Shown in pieces: positions 4,942 through 5,436 of a stretch of 5,436 nt of DNA. The stretch is from contig MVZL01000090.1 of assembly GCA_002068375.1 (NCBI GenBank), forward strand, positions 1-5,436, given 5' to 3'. The translations under genes were made by a program, and so were the position numbers. Position 1 is the first letter of the stretch; every line of letters starts with the position of its first letter. Below the pieces are notes generated by a model. It did not search any database, was not told the origin of the DNA, and worked only from the letters and a program-made list of their open reading frames with translations. The stretch is from Tenericutes bacterium ADurb.BinA155 (GTDB taxonomy: Bacteria > Bacillota_I > Bacilli_A > RFN20 > CAG-826).

Positions 4942-4970
4942 TTGCCGTACGTTCAGCCGTACGTTACAAT
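4942..4970 (+). promoter_or_regulatory. Promoter of the toxin-antitoxin operon
   Basis: TTGCCG (four of six) at 4942-4947, 17-base spacer, TACAAT (five of six) at 4965-4970. The start of transcription would be near 4977, giving a leader of about 16 bases that contains the GGAG ribosome-binding site at 4981-4984. This placement supports 4993 as the antitoxin start. Confidence 0.75.
4944..4965 (+). promoter_or_regulatory. Probable YefM/YoeB-type autoregulatory operator
   Basis: A 10-base direct repeat, GCCGTACGTT, occurs at 4944-4953 and 4956-4965. Each copy contains the palindrome CGTACG (4946-4951 and 4958-4963), with centres exactly 12 bp apart. The repeats fill the spacer between -35 and -10. 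As I recall, E. coli YefM-YoeB binds paired palindromes with a TGTACA core at 12-bp centre spacing, so this is the expected geometry with a GTAC core. Confidence 0.72.
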
Positions 4971-4992
4971 GATGCTGATCGGAGAAAAAACA

Positions 4993-5247
4993 ATGGCCAG
5001 CATTTCCATTACTAAAGCTCGAGACAATCTCTATTCGCTCGTTGAGCAAGTCAATACCACCAGTGAACCCGTTTTGATCGTGAACTCGAAAGGGAAGAAC
5101 GCGGTTCTTCTTTCCGAAAGCGATTGGAACGATATTGCGGAGACTCTGGCTCTAGAAGCCGTTCCAGGCTTTACGGCCTCGGTTCAAAAAGCCGCCAAAG
5201 AAGACTACACGAAAAAGAAACCTTATTCGAAGGATGACAAATGGTGA
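4993..5247 (+). CDS. Phd/YefM family antitoxin
   Basis: 84 residues. The N-terminal half is the Phd/YefM DNA-binding and dimer fold: a MASISITKARDNL start (the usual xxISxTxAR-x-NL opening), LVEQVN, the EPVLIVNSKGK-x-AVLLS hairpin, and DWNDIAETLAL as the following helix. The acidic and basic C-terminal tail (about 60-84) is the part that normally wraps and neutralises the toxin. The start at 4993 has GGAG eight bases upstream and fits the family's usual length. An in-frame ATG at 4921 with AGGGGG four bases upstream would add 24 unrelated residues and would place the operon promoter and operator inside the coding sequence, so I prefer 4993. The toxin gene overlaps its end by seven bases, implying translational coupling. 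The protein should repress its own promoter together with the toxin. Confidence 0.92.
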   Translation: MASISITKARDNLYSLVEQVNTTSEPVLIVNSKGKNAVLLSESDWNDIAETLALEAVPGFTASVQKAAKEDYTKKKPYSKDDKW

Positions 5248-5436
5248 AATATCGTTTGTTTTTATCGAATTCTGCATTGAAAGATGCTGCTTTGCTTAAA
5301 AGCGCTGGCTTAGAAGATAAGGCACGCTGCCTCTTAGCGATTCTTGAGGAAAATCCTTTTCAAAATCCGCCACCTTATGAAAAACTTCGAGGAAATTTGG
5401 CGGGTTATTATTCCCGCCGCATTACCCTAAAACATC
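5241..5436 (+). CDS. Txe/YoeB family mRNA interferase toxin, 3' end outside window
   Basis: Starts inside the antitoxin gene (ATGGTGA overlap) in another frame; 65 residues are visible out of an expected 85-90. Key family features are present: SALKDAALLKSAGL as the first helix region, KARCLLAILEENPFQNPPPYEKLRGNLAGYYSRRI as separate motifs (ILEENPF, PPPYEKL, GNLAGYYSRRI), and a final KH that normally leads into RLVYEV. E47 corresponds to the general-base Glu46 of E. coli YoeB; the expected catalytic Arg (next residue after H65) and the C-terminal His lie beyond the edge. YoeB-type toxins cleave mRNA at the ribosomal A site. A GTG at 5244 is an alternative start with a four-base overlap. I counted 82 G/C in the 196 visible bases (42%), lower than the roughly 50-57% seen in sampled neighbouring genes, suggesting acquisition by transfer. 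Confidence 0.92.
   Translation, partial: MVKYRLFLSNSALKDAALLKSAGLEDKARCLLAILEENPFQNPPPYEKLRGNLAGYYSRRITLKH

Overview
The window looks like chromosome from a low-GC-lineage but roughly 50% GC bacterium, most likely an uncultured gut-type member of Bacilli related to the Mollicutes (RF39/RFN20-like). This rests on the style of the proteins (serine-rich secreted proteins, a lipobox lipoprotein, DUF4956 and Pr6Pr families typical of Firmicutes), not on a marker gene. The genetic code appears standard: TGA ends the genes at 1849 and 5247, while TGG encodes conserved Trp residues.

Layout. (1) Bases 1-455 are the 3' part of a DUF4956 membrane protein cut by the window edge. (2) 563-1849 encodes a secreted protein with a beta-rich N-terminal domain, a Ser-only stalk and a C-terminal domain that I read as a divergent barnase-type (RNase N1/T1) ribonuclease. 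(3) 1909-2421 is an unrecognised single-pass membrane protein. It converges on (4) a Pr6Pr-family multi-pass membrane protein on the minus strand (2457-3131), and the two share a bidirectional terminator. (5) 3200-3718 is a NUDIX hydrolase, divergent from the Pr6Pr gene. (6) 3733-4671 is a lipoprotein with a Ser-rich stalk and a second copy of the barnase-like domain. (7) 4730-4805 is tRNA-His(GTG) with its own promoter and terminator. (8) 4993 to the right edge is a YefM/YoeB-type toxin-antitoxin operon, with the toxin truncated by the window end.

Two themes stand out. First, two paralogous extracellular barnase-like proteins, one released and one lipid-anchored, lie about 1.9 kb apart. They keep the counterparts of barnase Arg59, Glu73, Arg83, Arg87 and His102, have no clear Lys27 counterpart, and have no visible barstar-like partner in the window. 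This fits surface RNA degradation for nucleotide salvage, or attack on neighbouring cells. Second, gene starts fall into two classes. Several genes (563, 1909, 3200, 3733) have a -10-like hexamer only 7-8 bases before ATG and no well-placed Shine-Dalgarno, suggesting leaderless mRNAs. The toxin-antitoxin operon and the Pr6Pr gene instead have leaders with purine-rich ribosome-binding sites.

The toxin-antitoxin promoter is unusually readable: its spacer carries two CGTACG palindromes 12 bp centre to centre, which matches what is known of YefM-YoeB operator geometry.
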